Below are positions 25,480-37,919 of a stretch of 64,000 nt of DNA, piece after piece. How positions within the stretch are numbered: the stretch's first letter is position 1; each line of letters begins with the position of its first letter. The position numbers and the translations under genes are program-made. The notes under the pieces were generated by a model, which worked only from the letters and a program-made list of their open reading frames with translations, searched no databases and had not been told where the DNA came from. The DNA lies in assembly GCF_001039355.2 (NCBI RefSeq), contig NW_019773537.1, positions 450,412-514,411 of the forward strand, written 5' to 3'. Source of the DNA: Lingula anatina (lineage: Eukaryota; Brachiopoda; Lingulata; Lingulida; Lingulidae).

Positions 25480-25690
25480 GGCACGGATGCCCAAATTAAC
25501 GACTGGAACCACGAGCGAAGACCCCCACCCCCCGCCCCCACCCCACGTAAAATTTGTAGCCATGGTGACAGCGTTACGACACACGAACCGCTCTGGCGCT
25601 ACGTGTTCGTGTCTACTAATTTTACGGTTGGGAACAAAATTCGTGGCTCGAGTGGTTAATTTGGGCATTAATCTCAAATTTAAGGCCCGT
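25480..25690. mobile_element. GCCCAAAT-type MITE
   Basis: GATGCCCAAATTAACGACTGG at the left matches the complement of GGTTAATTTGGGCATTAATC at the right. The open frames crossing it are therefore transposon DNA. The paired copy at 31715-31915 is shorter by a simple C-rich tract change. Confidence 0.65.
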
Positions 25691-25988
25691 GGTATTATGC
25701 GGCAATTGCCGTAAGAGGTCTGAACACAAAAATAAAATGTGTTATTGTACAGTGTACCAAACTTCGTAAACATGGTTTGAACAGATTTATGCATAAGATA
25801 GCTACTTCATTACATTAAAAAAATCGTTCCATACAACGGAAACATACGTTTTACTTTTAAGTTCAATGTTAAGGGAATTGAAGGGAGAGGGAATGAAGAG
25901 CGAACTAGGGAGAGGCTGTGTTTGATAAATAGTTAGAATGAAAGGAGAGAGAGAGAGAGAGAGGATAAATTAAAGACGGGCCCTTCGA

Positions 25989-26339
25989 TCAGTAATCTCT
26001 TGCAATTAAGTTTACCATCTCCACCGGTTTAGGTCGTATAGAGAGAGCTGGGGGCAATTTAACATATGCTTCCCGTATAATCGTCAATTGAAAGATTCTC
26101 CTCTCGTGCGACGGACTGTTAATCCATTGTAGAAGCTCTCGTATCAAACCGTGCATAAATATAAAATCAAAACACTTACCGTTGTAATTTAGACCCCGAT
26201 GAAGAACAGTCAGCGTGGCCTTTGAAAAGTCATCAAGACAGATATCCGCAACAGTCAATGTGTGCCTACAGTTCGTACACGTTAGGACGCGGGAATCTGT
26301 CCTTTCTTGACGAAGATTAACAGTTTGGCATAATTTGCA
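25989..26339 (-). pseudogene. Zinc-ribbon/OB-fold-like fragment (RPA-like?), copy 1
   Basis: A minus-strand frame from 26339 to the stop at 25989 begins CKLC, has 16 residues, then CTNC: a CX2C-X16-CX2C zinc-ribbon pattern. Alternating hydrophobic stretches follow (ATLTVLH, KCFDFIFMHGLIRELLQW). This spacing of Cys pairs, strands and helix resembles the C-terminal zinc-ribbon OB domain of replication protein A-like ssDNA-binding proteins, including those carried by some transposons. An in-frame TAA lies just upstream of the first Cys with no acceptor between, and no partner exon was found. I read it as a fragment. Family assignment is tentative. Confidence 0.3.
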
Positions 26340-27084
26340 GCCGCGTTAACTTGCGTATCTTCTATAATGAATGTAAATGGATCATGTAATGAAAATACGG
26401 CCTGCTGTGACAAAACTCGATGACGTAAGTCACACCCAGACGCTGGTAGATCGATGTGGATTTGGTCCGAAGTCTTTTGATCGTTTGAAATTGCATTTAC
26501 GTCTTATCCGTGTAGAGAAACTACCTGTCCTGCGTCCGATTCCTGGATGCCGACCGAAGAAGGTTTTATTATGAAATATAACAGTAGTGTTGTGCAGATT
26601 TCCACTTGATTGCAATTTGATTGTAAATTTGCGTAATTGTGGACGTTCAGTGCTCCAACCATAAAACTAGTGTAAAGAGGTCCAACAATTTCATCACAAA
26701 GACATCAGCTTTGTATTAAAAATCGCTTTCGGCGTTAGATCAAAGGTAGCTGCCGTTTTTTTAGCCGTCGATTGATCTATTTGCGCATGTTGTCTTCTTT
26801 ACGGACAATTTTCCCTTTTTCATCTTTTGTGAATGGGCGCAGTTATTATCTTTATTGCCTGCACACATTTTTAAAAATTGCCTTTGTTTCAACAACGCTT
26901 TATAGTAACATGCTCTAACATTATACCATGTCATTTTAATGCGCCACAGCTAGGTCTAAGTGACATTTTGGATCACAACGACACCGATAAAGACTGGTCG
27001 CAGCTTTTGAGTTTTTTTTTTATCTACCGGTACCAGCATATTTTTCGACCAAACTATTATCTTCAATTGTATAATTATATTTCG

Positions 27085-27085
27085 N
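27085..27085. other. Single-N assembly gap
   Basis: One N, followed by about 45 bases of unmatched sequence and then the start of the second 6.2-kb copy. Confidence 0.9.
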
Positions 27086-28783
27086 CCAGGAAAATTCATT
27101 TTTTGGCCAAAACGAAGAGTTATTATCCCTTTAATTGACCTTAACGGGTAATGGGAATAACATGGAATAGCTTTTACTTCGAGTCACCGAAGAACCTGGT
27201 TAATTACATCATCAGTCGAATCAATGTGCTGTCGCAACACCTAATTGCCTGATCACGTGCTCTGGCCCTATTACTCCAGCGGTGTCAAATGCTAATTATC
27301 TCGATCACATCATTTTGTCTTTATGATTGAAAACGATGTTTCTGACATTAGTCCCAAATACAAACCCATTGGATCATAGAACAAATCTCTAACGTCCCCA
27401 AAGATTACAACAAAATAGATTAAGCTTTCTCTGAAGTGTTTCTTTCGTCGCATGGTACATGTACTGTACCTGACAAGTCGTTCAATATCTTTGCTACCAA
27501 ATAATAAAGCTGCTTAGCTCCCTGCCCTTTTGGAGGAGTTCCAAAAGTAATAACCCTTTTGGATCTGAATCAACATTTCCATCAGATGCTAATGACTTTG
27601 ATTTGTCGATTACCTTTCAGTAAATAGAGTAGCATCGACTTTCTTAATGTTGTCCTGAAGAGTTCCCAAAATATGTGCAAGCGTTTACCGGTCTGCAAAC
27701 ACGACCGGAAATGGTTTTTAACCAAATAAAAGCGCAACATTTTTCAGGCGGGTGAGAGGTGGATAAATCATTAGCACCCCAGTAATACCCTAATAATTTT
27801 AACCAGCTATATTTTAGAAATATCTGTAGGCATGAACAGTTTGTAAGACAACATTCAAAATAAAAATGACCACTGTCTACCCTTTACACCTTTGGGTTTG
27901 TGGGACAAGAAAAATTGGTCACTTCCCCTGCTTTACGTCTGTTATAACAACCAAATTCTCAATATTCGCTCTTTTCGCTCTTAGAAGCGTCGCATTTCGC
28001 AACTGAACGCATTTCTCGCTCGTTACCAGGTATTAAACCCGACGGCGTTCTCCTTTCTAGATTTTGATCGGCAGCACGGTTATTGCTCAGGTTCTCTTTA
28101 ATGAACAAATTGGTTTTCGGACATGCAGTAAGTGCACACTGTTTATTACTTCTCTAGCCAGTGTGTATTTTTGCCTGTAATAGAGACTAATAGAGGGAAA
28201 AAGCAGAGACAGACACTGACAGTTTAAATTGTTGCTTATGAACAACTGAAGAGGTATAGTATAGCGAGCACTGCATTACACTAGTCACAACAATATATGT
28301 ATAAGTGAAGAGAGATAGTGAAACAGCAAAAACACAGAGGGAGATTGATTTAATACACACGCTTGAGGATAAACCAAATGGAATATTAAGTCATGGGAAA
28401 TAAGATATTACAAGCATACACCGGGAAATAGAAATGCAAACTTATTTTTAGCGAGTTCACATATCAGCAAATTCCCTCCTGGTTTTTCCGTTAACGCTAA
28501 TTCTTCTAACAGATCATTCTGAAATATGAACATATTTTCTGCTTCCTACGACCTTTAAATATTCCTTCGTGCTGACCATATTGCGATCTGCTGTGAGTAA
28601 ATACTTGTCGACAAGTCTTTGAGAGTCGCTAAATCAGAATTTACCCATTCGCAACGCCCTTATTTCGTGGAGTGTTAAAGCGTTAGGGAAATAGGCGCCT
28701 ATCCTGCGTGGCTCGAACGTTCCGTCGTGTTCGCGTCGTGTTCCCACTGTTCTCGAAGTTTTTTTTTAATGAAAATAAGTATT

Positions 28784-28957
28784 GCGCCATTCAGAATAGG
28801 GGACTAACTAGTCCGATGGTCAAATATGGCTGACCCACTTGAATACGTCCCCACGGTATATCTATTCAGTGTCTTTTAGCGGACTAGACGGCAGGATTTG
28901 TAGTGGGTCGCCATATTTGACTCTTGAACTAGTTAGTCCCCTATTCTGAATGGAGCG
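28784..28957. mobile_element. Long-armed MITE, family 3 (174 bp)
   Basis: Copy-2 counterpart of 22566-22739, with the same length and ends. Confidence 0.8.
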
Positions 28958-29069
28958 TTACGCTGTGAAGTTTATTTCTCAATTATGATTTTATGTTACT
29001 CTTGTTTAACGAGGTATAGTACAAATGTAGATACACGAAAAATACAGCTGAAGTAAAAATATTAAATAA

Positions 29070-30085
29070 AAAAATGCTCTGATCTGAGGTTCTAACCCCA
29101 GTGCTGATAATCATTTAACTTGCCCTTCTTAGTTTTATTTGTGGCGTAGACTAGCGCCCTGGAAACGTTTTCCAAACGCTCCAAAGTTGCTGTCTCCGCT
29201 ACTGTTTCAGATAAAGCATCAGCCAGTAGGTTACGTAATGGTACTGGCAGTGGCACAGGATAAAGTCTAGCAATTATTGTCCTGTCAGTGCTAAAACCGT
29301 CCACAATTCCGTCCAATAAAAGTACCAATGGTGTCATGTTTACGGACTACAATTAAAGGCATTACGTGAAGATACCGATATTGCATGTGAATTGTTGAAT
29401 GTCTCTGATACCACAATTACAACATTATCTTTGGCACCAGAAGACGTGGGTGTGGGTGCCAGAAAAAAAGTGATGATTTCTTGAGCAACATCGACTTCAT
29501 AATGAATCAGACACAAAACTGCTGTCGCGGCTGAGAATGACACTTTGTTGACATGAAATTCTTTTTACTCTTGTTGTAAGCTCAAAGAACCTTTTTTTCT
29601 GAGAGCTCACATCGTGTCGCTATCATCAATTTGCTGTATAATGAGAAAAAGACGCATGTGCTTAAGGAGACCAATCTTCTGTAATACCCTTTTGTAGTCA
29701 GACAAACCCAAGATTATCCCATCACAAATGAAATTCAACTGCCAGCTTTTTTTTTCAAGAAATTGCAGATCTTTTTAATAACAAGATAACGTTAAAGTCA
29801 TGTCGAGAACTTGGGAAGTGTCTCAATCAGCGAGCCAGGAAATAAGAACCCACGCACGCAAAGCGGCCATTACTGTCGGCGAGTTCACGCACGCAATCCC
29901 GTTTACCTGATTGAGATCTTACAATGTTTATGTCATCGGGATGTGGTGAATTGCAATCAAGGGGGATGTAATGCCGACTGAACGCCACTGACTGATCCAG
30001 AGAACCACACACCCTGCTTACCTTCGGAATCACCCATACACCCCCAACTCCCCAATAAAGTATAACAAATAATAGAGACAATAAA
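29070..30085 (-). pseudogene. Coding-like debris of unknown origin, copy 2
   Basis: Equivalent of 22880-23860. The frame from 29337 to 29092 is open here (81 codons, including ETATLERLENVSRALVYATN), whereas copy 1 has an internal stop. The segment at 29.63-29.76 kb is also open because the poly-A run is one base shorter. Upstream and downstream frames still do not join without shifts. Family unknown. Confidence 0.25.
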
Positions 30086-31714
30086 TAATAATAATAAATT
30101 ATCTCTCACAGTGACCTTAGTATTACAGTAAAAAATTGTCCTTGTCTGATGTAAAATATTCGACTATAGAATCAATACAATTTTCAATCCTTGCCCCTCC
30201 TGCCCCCCCCCCATCCCCCGCTAGCGAAATCCTAGGTCAGCTACCTCAACACGGCCTAACCATTAACGACAGAGATGTATTTCCACCCACCCCCCCTCCC
30301 CCTCACCGTGCGTAATACCTTAAGTAATTGATGCATTATAGTGTTATAACCAGAACGCTTCTAAAATGTTCCACAGATCCTCTGTGTGAACGCAGCTAAA
30401 TTGGTTCCTTCGCTAAACGAGCGACAGCAAATGGGCGTTTTTTATTCGATGTCATGATTTGAAAATTGAATCCACTCACATTACTTCTCCCTAGGTTCTA
30501 GTACAGACGGCATTTATTCAACATCATGCCTTTTTTTTACAATCAAGTATACCAAGTTTAACGAAATATGACGACTGATAATGAATCCCTGTGCTCGATA
30601 TCTTCCAAGAAGAGACTTCAATCATTTCAAAGCAATCATACTCAACCGACAATACTTTCAACAAATTCTAAAATCTGGAGGTGGGCTTTATCAGTGAAAA
30701 TGAAATTGCAAGGGGAACGTTTTTTCTTGGCAGCGAGTTTCACTTCTTATAGCACCCAGACTCCTGAAGTGTTATAATTTCAAAATTGAACCTGACATAA
30801 ACGGTCCCTTCTTAATTTCAGGAAGCTTTTCAGGTAGTCCCTTTAATCTACCCGAGCCTCAGTAATCTGGCAACTTTACCCAAGGGTGATATACATGTAC
30901 AAATGATTGGAATCTTGGGAGATCGTAATCAAGCACTTTCTTGTTTTTTTTTATCAAAACTGGCGTATTTTGTTAGATCCAGATTGCATGCGACTTTTGT
31001 TAAAAAATGTGATATTTAAAAGAAGTTTGTATCCTGTCTGCGGGACGGCACGGTGATTAAAAGAAGGAAAAAAAACGTCAAACTGGCTTGGAATAATTGG
31101 CTTGACATTTTCAATGTAACAAGATTTTGAAAGAGAATCTTCAAAGATAGTCTAAAACGAGATCTTTGACACAGGGTGACGTAAGTTGACACAATAGAAA
31201 ACATGCGAAAACCGGATGTCAGGAAACATTACGTGGGAGATTTTAAGTTTATTTGTGCGGTAAAATGGGCAGTTTTCAAGCTCCTCCAGTGCTCGATGCC
31301 TGGAAAATGCCTGCAAATATCACTATCTTCGAAAATGATAGACTATTTATTGTATTTATTACGTCCACACATCTCTCTAAAATGTTATTTTACTTACACT
31401 ACTTTTCCAAGGAACAGATAGGCAGAAAAAAAAGGTCTTACGAAAGATAAGCTAATCCAGGCACCTATCAACCTACTTCGCAGATGTAACCAGCATTTTC
31501 CAGCCTGTTGAACATCACAGTGATCGGAATCAAAGTCTTCGCTCAACAACGTTGAGTGAAAACCTTTTGATCTTGCTACTTTATATGTCCCCTGGTTTTG
31601 ATAGTAAATGTGCGGGCACAGTGGAGAGCTGTACCCGCAGAAATGCAGCAATTACTTTATACCAGGCCTTTTAAACGGGTTAGGTCTTTGCAATCTCGAG
31701 CCTCGTATTTGTAA

Positions 31715-31915
31715 GCACGGATGCCCAAATTAAAGACTGGAGCCACGAGCGAAGACCCCCCCCCCCACACGTAAAATTTGTCGCCATGTTCACAGCGTTG
31801 CGACACACGAACCGCTCCGGCGCTACGTGTTCGTGTCTACTAATTTTACGGTTGGGTACAAAATTCGTGGCTCGAGTGGTTAATTTGGGCATTAATCTCA
31901 AATTTAAGGCCCGTG
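31715..31915. mobile_element. GCCCAAAT-type MITE
   Basis: Copy-2 counterpart of 25480-25690, with GATGCCCAAATTAA and TTAATTTGGGCATTAATC ends. Confidence 0.6.
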
Positions 31916-32214
31916 GTATTATGCGGCAATTGCCGTAAGAGGCCTGAACACAAAAGTAAAATGTGTTATTGTACAGTGTACCAAACTTCGTAAACATGGT
32001 TTGAACAGATTTATGCATAAGATAGCTACTTCATTACATTAAAAAAATCATTCCATACAACGGAAACATACGTTTTACTTTTAAGTTCAATGTTAAGGGA
32101 ATTGAAGGGAGAGGGAATGAAGAGCGAACTACGGAGAGGCTGTGTTTGATAAATAGTTAGAATGAAAGGAGAGAGAGAGAGAGAGAGAGGATAAATTAAA
32201 GACGGGCCCTTCGA

Positions 32215-32545
32215 TCAGTAATCTCTTGCAATTAAGTTTACCATCTCCACCGGCTTAGGTCGTATAGAGAGAGCTGGGGGCAATTTAACATATGCTTCCC
32301 GTATAATCGTCAATTGAAAGATTCCCCTCTCGTGCGACGAGATCCATTGTAGAAGCTCTCGTATCAAGCCGTGCATAAATATAAAATCCAAACACTTACC
32401 GTTGTAATTTAGACCCCGATGAAAAACAGTCAGCGTGGCCTTTGAAAAGTCATCAAGACAGATATCCGCAACAGTCAATGTGTGCCTACAGTTCGTACAC
32501 GTTAGGACGCGGGAATCTGTCCTTTCTTGGCGAAGATTAACAGTT
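32215..32545 (-). pseudogene. Zinc-ribbon/OB-like fragment, copy 2, split by a MITE
   Basis: Same frame as 25989-26339, but the MITE at 32546-32761 separates the first CX2C from the second, and an indel removes residues after the ELLQW segment. If the copy-1 frame were ever functional, this copy is broken. Confidence 0.3.
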
Positions 32546-32761
32546 ACACCCCATTCTCATAGATTAGATCGACCTACATTGGATCGACCTAACTCCCTGG
32601 GGGTTCACGCTAAATAGCTGTCAGCCGGACGGACATGAAAGTTAATTACCCCTTATAGCTTGCAGTAGGCGGGGACGGACACTTAAGGCGGATTATCTGA
32701 CAGCAATCTAGTGAGACTCCCCGCGGTGATAGATCGATCTAAAAGTTGTGAGAACAGAGCC
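32546..32761. mobile_element. GATCGATC-family MITE, dimorphic insertion
   Basis: Element of 216 bp with ends ACACCCCATTCTCATAGATT and the complement of the GGCTCTGTTCTCACA type. Copy 1 of the enclosing 6-kb repeat has the uninterrupted site (CAGTTTGGCATAAT at 26321-26334); here the flanks are CAGTT and TTGGGCATAAT. TT is duplicated, or a 3-bp TTN target was duplicated with later change. This defines the element's true ends. Confidence 0.85.
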
Positions 32762-33957
32762 TTGGGCATAATCTGCAGCCGCGTTAACTTGCGTATCTTC
32801 TATAATTAATGTAAATGGATCATGTAATGAAAATACGGCCTGCTGTGACAAAACTCGATGACGTAAGTCACACCCAGACGCTGGTAGATCGATGTGGATT
32901 TGGTCCGAAGTCTTTTGATCGTTTGAAATTGCATTTACGTCTTATCCGTGTAGAGAAACTACCTGTCCTGCGTCCGATTCCTGGATGCCGACCGAAGAAG
33001 GTTTTATTATGAAATATAACAGTAGTGTTGTGCAGAATTCCACTTGATTGCAATTCGCGTAAATTTGCGTTATTGTGGACGTTCAGTGCTCCAACCATAA
33101 AACTAGTGTAAAGAGGTCCAACAATTTCATCACAAAGACATCAGCTTTGTATTAAAAATCGCTTTCGGCGTTAGATCAAAGGTAGCTGCCGTTTTTTTAG
33201 CCGTCGATTGATCTATTTGCGCATGTTGTCTTCTTTACGGACAATCTTCCCTTTTTCATCTTTTGTGAATGGGCGCAGTAATTATCTTTATTGCCTGCAC
33301 ACATTTTAAAAAATTGCATTTGTTTCAACAACGCTTTATAGTAACATGATCTAACATTATACCATGTCATTTTAATGCGCCACAGCTAGGTCTAAGTGAC
33401 ATTTTGGATCACAACGACACCGATAAAGACTGGTCGCAGCTTTTGAGTTTTTTTTTTTTTTTATCTACCGGTACCAGCATATTTTTCGACCAAACTATTA
33501 TCTTCAATTGTATTATTATATTTAGACTCGCTACAAACAGTGATCAAAAGGGGGGGGCTTTTTATATCCACCAACAGCACACTCGAAATTTATGATTCTA
33601 CAAAGGCCTATTATATCTCACTGGCCTTCTACTAGTACATGTACGCAGCATCGCATATTTCGTCGCTATATCGCCACAGAAAATATGCGCGCATACATAA
33701 TATCCTTACCTTCAAACTTCAAACTTCAAACTCAACGTGTCTTTATGTAGACTAATACATGTATGTAGTCTTCCATATCTTGAAGACTAGCAATGCGCGT
33801 AATTATAAGACCTTGGCATGAACAAATTCAAGCTCACCAATATGGCTATTGTATGCCTTTGTGATTGAGACAAGACTGTGAAAACCTTGAAAATGTTTTT
33901 TTTTTACCATAGAAAGGTCTAACCATTACATCAGAGATTATTGAAAAAAAAAACAAC

Positions 33958-34173
33958 ATATTCTATACAGACTGAGTGTGTACATTTTTACATAAAGCAA
34001 CTCGCGGGTATAACTCTACCAGACATGACGCTAAAAGATTTCTGAGGATGGTTAATTTTGAAATATACACCGGTGTCTGGGCTCTTATAATTTAGCTGTG
34101 TCTTCAAATCACACTATATAACTGTTATGTGAATAGACAGCGTGGGGAAACAGAGACTTGGTTTCAAGCAAAA
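33958..34173 (+). repeat. Left arm of a 7.7-kb inverted-repeat-bracketed region
   Basis: About 216 bp from CATATTCTATACAGACTGAG to GGTTTCAAGCAAAATGC. It is inverted at 41450-41667 and, partially, at 40238-40431. The arms are imperfect but align over their length. Confidence 0.75.
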
Positions 34174-35017
34174 TGCCTTTGTGATTGATAGAAGACTGGG
34201 GAAAATGGGTTTTTTACCATAGATAGATCTAACCATTACATCAGAGATTATTGAAAAAAAAAACACACACACACATACACACTTAAAAAACAATCGACCG
34301 TCTTTGAATGCCTGAACGTATTCAATCACACATTGGTAAGAATGGGAAAATCGTCGTGTACCCCAAGAAAATCTGTTTTATGGATCTTTTCCTGCCAAAA
34401 TTAGCCCTTCTTAAAAACAGAATGCCTCTCAAATTCGTCCGCTGCGAGTGAAACACTTATAACAAAGTAAGCTATTGAGTTTATTAAGGAAAAAATATTT
34501 ATTGCATGCAGTAGGAATAAAAACCAGTATGACCAGATAAAACGAAGGTGACACAATAAAAATTACGGTATTTATCTACTGCTACAATAGTGATGATTAC
34601 AAGGTAGGCTACACATTTAATGCATTTCATGAAACAACCCAACTTGTCAAAGTAAAAAAAAAATAAATTAAAAAAATTAAATTACCAAGTTATGTCAAAA
34701 TCAAGTAAGGTTCCAGTGGCACACTTCTGTGGGCGAAGAGTAGTCTGAGACGAAGCGTGATGAATGTTCACAGCATGTTAACACAAATCTACACGTACGT
34801 TTTCTCGTAGCACGGGGAAATAAATAAATGAAAGTCTGCAGTGTAACAGGAGTACGGTAATAATAACATCGGTTTCGTGGTGCAAGCTCACAAAACACAA
34901 CCAAAATGTGGTTCATGTACTGGGAGGACTGCAATTTATCACGCGTTAATTGTATTGATGCGTGTGGATCGACTGAAAGATAGCGAACGGATGAGCGGAC
35001 ACAAATATATATGATGT
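34174..35017. other. Non-coding interval
   Basis: Includes a local direct repeat: about 70 bp around 34205-34263 resembles 33900-33955 (TCTAACCATTACATCAGAGA). No gene recognised. Confidence 0.5.
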
Positions 35018-35940
35018 CTAGAATTAGACTTGTAGGCAGACACTTAGATATAATGGGCTTTTCATTTGAAATGAAGCAAAAAAAAAAAAAAAAAAAAAAA
35101 TCGGCGGCCACGCTATGCGGTCGAGTAAAGATAGTTTTCTGGTAATTTTTAAATTGAATATAGTTATGAATGTTGGTGGTATGGGAAATTTATGGATGTG
35201 TGTGTGTGTTTGTGTGAGGCAAAGGCAATGAATTTCAAATCTAGCACACGGACAGCCAGACAGGTATACGAACAGGCACAATGTCAGACAGACAGCCACT
35301 CAGATTCACTGGGAGACAGACAGAACGGCAAACAGTCAAACAATCGAAACAGAATGATTGAGAGAAATACCGAAAAGAGACAGGCAGACGAGAAAAAATG
35401 TTCTTGACATAACCGATAAGGCTGTTTGGGGTAGAAGACAAATTGCAGGAGACAAGGTTAAAAACAGGGACCAGTTTCCCATATGGACCAGACAGAAAGT
35501 CGTTTCTTTAAGATAGAATTATGGAGGCTACTTTAATTCGGGGTTAATTTGTAGCAGGTGACAATGATTAAGCGGACATTAGGTTAAAATATTAACCACT
35601 TCTGACTTGTTATAAATCGAGTCGAGTTCGAGTGATTTACCCCAAAGTGCCGGTGTGACCGGAATAGTAGTCCGAGGAATGGAAGTCCGGCTCCCATATG
35701 ATTAGTGCAGGTTAGGGTTAGTCGGATTATTGGGTTTAGTAAGCCTACATGGGACGAAAGAAACCTGTAGGCCTACATTGTAGCCTAAGGGAAAGCGGAC
35801 TACGATTCCTAGCGGACTTCCATTCCTGTTACACCGGTGTGACGGGAATGGTAGTCGTAGGGATGGAAGTCCAGGCTCCCGTTTCACTAAGAATCTTTAA
35901 TTCGTAGTGATTAGCTCGAGCTGAGTGACCGAGCTAGGTC
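35018..35940 (+). repeat. Direct repeat of about 0.93 kb, copy 1
   Basis: From CTAGAATTAGACTTGTAGGC to AGCTAGGTCGACTACGC. Nearly identical to 35975-36930, beyond the N at 35974. Contains poly-A, a GT tract, CAGACAGACAG motifs and a MITE-like segment with GGAATGGTAGTCC/GGACTTCCATTCC ends (35651-35870). Confidence 0.9.
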
Positions 35941-35974
35941 GACTACGCGGGGCCGTAGCGATAGTCCGAAGGTN

Positions 35975-36151
35975 ACTAGAATTAGACTAGCAGGCAGACA
36001 CTTAGATATAATGGGCTTTTCATTTGAAATGAAGCAAAAAAAAAAAAAAAAAAAAAAATCGGCGGCCACACTATGCGGTCGAACAAAGCTAGCATTCTGG
36101 TAATTTATAAATTGAATATAGTTATGAATGCTGGTGATATGGGACATTTAT

Positions 36152-36189
<38 letters not shown>

Positions 36190-36930
36190 CTGAGGGTAAG
36201 GCAATGGATTCCTAATCTAGCATACGGACAGCCAGACAGGTATACGAACAGGCACAATGTCAGACAGACAGCCACTCAGATTCACTGGGAGACAGACAGA
36301 ACGGCAAACAGTCAAACAATCGAAACAGAATGATTGAGAGAAATACCGAAAAGAGACAGGCAGACGAGAAAAAATGTTCTTGACATAACCGAAAAGGCTG
36401 TTTGGGGTAGAACACAAATTGCAGGAGACAAGGTTAAAAACAGGGACCAGTTTCCCAAATGGACCAGACAGAAAGTCGTTTCTTTAAGATAGAATTATGG
36501 AGGCTACTTTAATTCGGGGTTAATTTGTAGCAGGTTACAATGATTAAGCGGACATTAGGTTAAAATATTAACCACTTCTGACTTGTTATAAATCGAGTCG
36601 AGTTCCAGTGATTTAGGACCCCAAAGTGCCGATGTGACCGGAATATTAGTCCGAGGAATGGAAGTCCGGCTCCCATATGATTAGTGCAGGTTAGGGTTAG
36701 TCGGAGTGTTGGGTTTAGTAAGCCTACATGGGACGAAAGTAACCTGTAGGCCTACATTGTAGCCTAAGGGAAAGCGGACTACGATTCCTAGCGGACTTCC
36801 ATTCCTGTTACACCGGTGTGGCGGGAATGGTAGTCGTAGGGATGGAAGTCCAGGCCCCTGTTTCACAAAGAATCTTTAATTCGTAATGATTAGCTCGAGC
36901 TGAGTGACCTAGCTAGGTCGACTACGCTGC
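35975..36930 (+). repeat. Direct repeat of about 0.93 kb, copy 2
   Basis: Second copy beginning directly after the single N at 35974. It ends where the GATCGATC-family MITE begins. The GT tract is longer than in copy 1. Confidence 0.9.
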
Positions 36931-36940
36931 AGTCGACTAA

Positions 36941-37168
36941 CACCCCATTTCCATAGATTTTTAGATCGATCTATCCCTGTGGGGAGTCTCACTAGATTAC
37001 TGTCAGCTTGGCCGGCTTAAGCGTCTGTCCCGCCTACTAAAAGCTGTAAGGGGTTATTAACTATGGTGCCCGCTCGGCTGACTGCAATGTTAGCGTGAAC
37101 CCCCAGGGAGTTAGGTCGATCTAAATCTTAATCTCTAGATCGATCTAAATCTCTGGGAAAGCACCCCT
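36941..37168. mobile_element. GATCGATC-family MITE
   Basis: CACCCCATTTCCATAGATTT end, full interior, and a right end with two tandem GATCGATC motifs before GGGAAAGCACCCC. The right two-thirds are repeated at 37920-38070, after the N at 37919. Confidence 0.75.
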
Positions 37169-37859
37169 AGGAGTGTTTCACAAATAATCTAACGTCTTAG
37201 CTTGGCGTACTTACCGTCGTCGACGCGCACTAGAAACTCTTCAAGAAAAGGAGGTGTAAAATTTGTAAAGTTTCACAAGACATGACGTTTCATGGCCTCT
37301 GTCGGCCGAGAACGATCGTTTATCAGCAATAAAGATCAGTCAAAACATAAATCAAGTTTGTTTTTGAACTTTATTGATTAGTTATACTTCAATGCAACTT
37401 CAAAGCAACAGTAAAACATTAGCTTGTCTTGGAACACTGCTGTAGAACATCTAGCGGTCAAAAACATTAATAAACCCGCGATCGGCTGGGTGAAGTTGCA
37501 TTTTACTTTTTATTTAAATATGCAATAAATGTCAGTGCTATTCAAGAATATTATAACACTATGCCTTGAAGGAGGTATGTTCTATCAAAATTTTTGTTGT
37601 TTATGCTGTAATTTACCGACTTTTAGTTGAGCTTGCTGACTTAAGTCTCCTCCTGTGGAGGCTAGACATCGTTGACTAGCAGCTATGAAAAAAAAAAAAA
37701 AAAAGCGACGTAAGCGACCTTTTAGATTCTTTGTGAAACGGGACTAAGTGACGTAAGGACTTTATTACGTTGGTAACCAAGCTCTTAGTTAGAGAAACCA
37801 ACTTAAGTTTTTTTTTTTGTTTTTTTTTTTTGTTTTGTTTTGTTTGTTTGTTTTTCTTT

Positions 37860-37893
<34 letters not shown>

Positions 37894-37918
37894 AAAGGGG
37901 GCCCGGGTCCCCATTTTT
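37016..37918 (+). repeat. Direct repeat of about 0.85 kb, copy 1
   Basis: Begins inside the MITE (AAGCGTCTGTCCCGCCTACT), runs through GTTTCACA...CGACG sequence, and ends in a long T-rich run before the N at 37919. Nearly identical to 37920-38750. Confidence 0.9.
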
Positions 37919-37919
37919 N

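Larger units (their letters stand above)
20911..27084. repeat. Large direct repeat, copy 1 (6.2 kb)
   Basis: From TTTAATTGACCTTAACGGG to the N at 27085 this block matches 27130-33525 almost base for base, apart from scattered substitutions, homopolymer differences and one 216-bp insertion in copy 2. It contains a family 3 MITE, a GCCCAAAT-type MITE and coding-like fragments on the minus strand. No intact gene was recognised. Confidence 0.95.
27130..33525. repeat. Large direct repeat, copy 2 (6.4 kb)
   Basis: Near-identical to 20911-27084 in the same orientation. Differences visible by eye: many single-base changes, homopolymer length changes, a short deletion near 32340, and a 216-bp MITE at 32546-32761 absent from copy 1. 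Confidence 0.95.

Noticed and set aside
25423-25794. 123-codon minus-strand frame as a gene
   Set aside because: It crosses a MITE with clear inverted ends and a poly-G segment, and the matching frame in copy 2 has changed length.
35018-36930. Frames repeated in both 0.93-kb copies as conserved genes
   Set aside because: Conservation between the copies reflects near-identity of the whole block, not selection. The frames run through CAGACAGA, GT and poly-A repeats.
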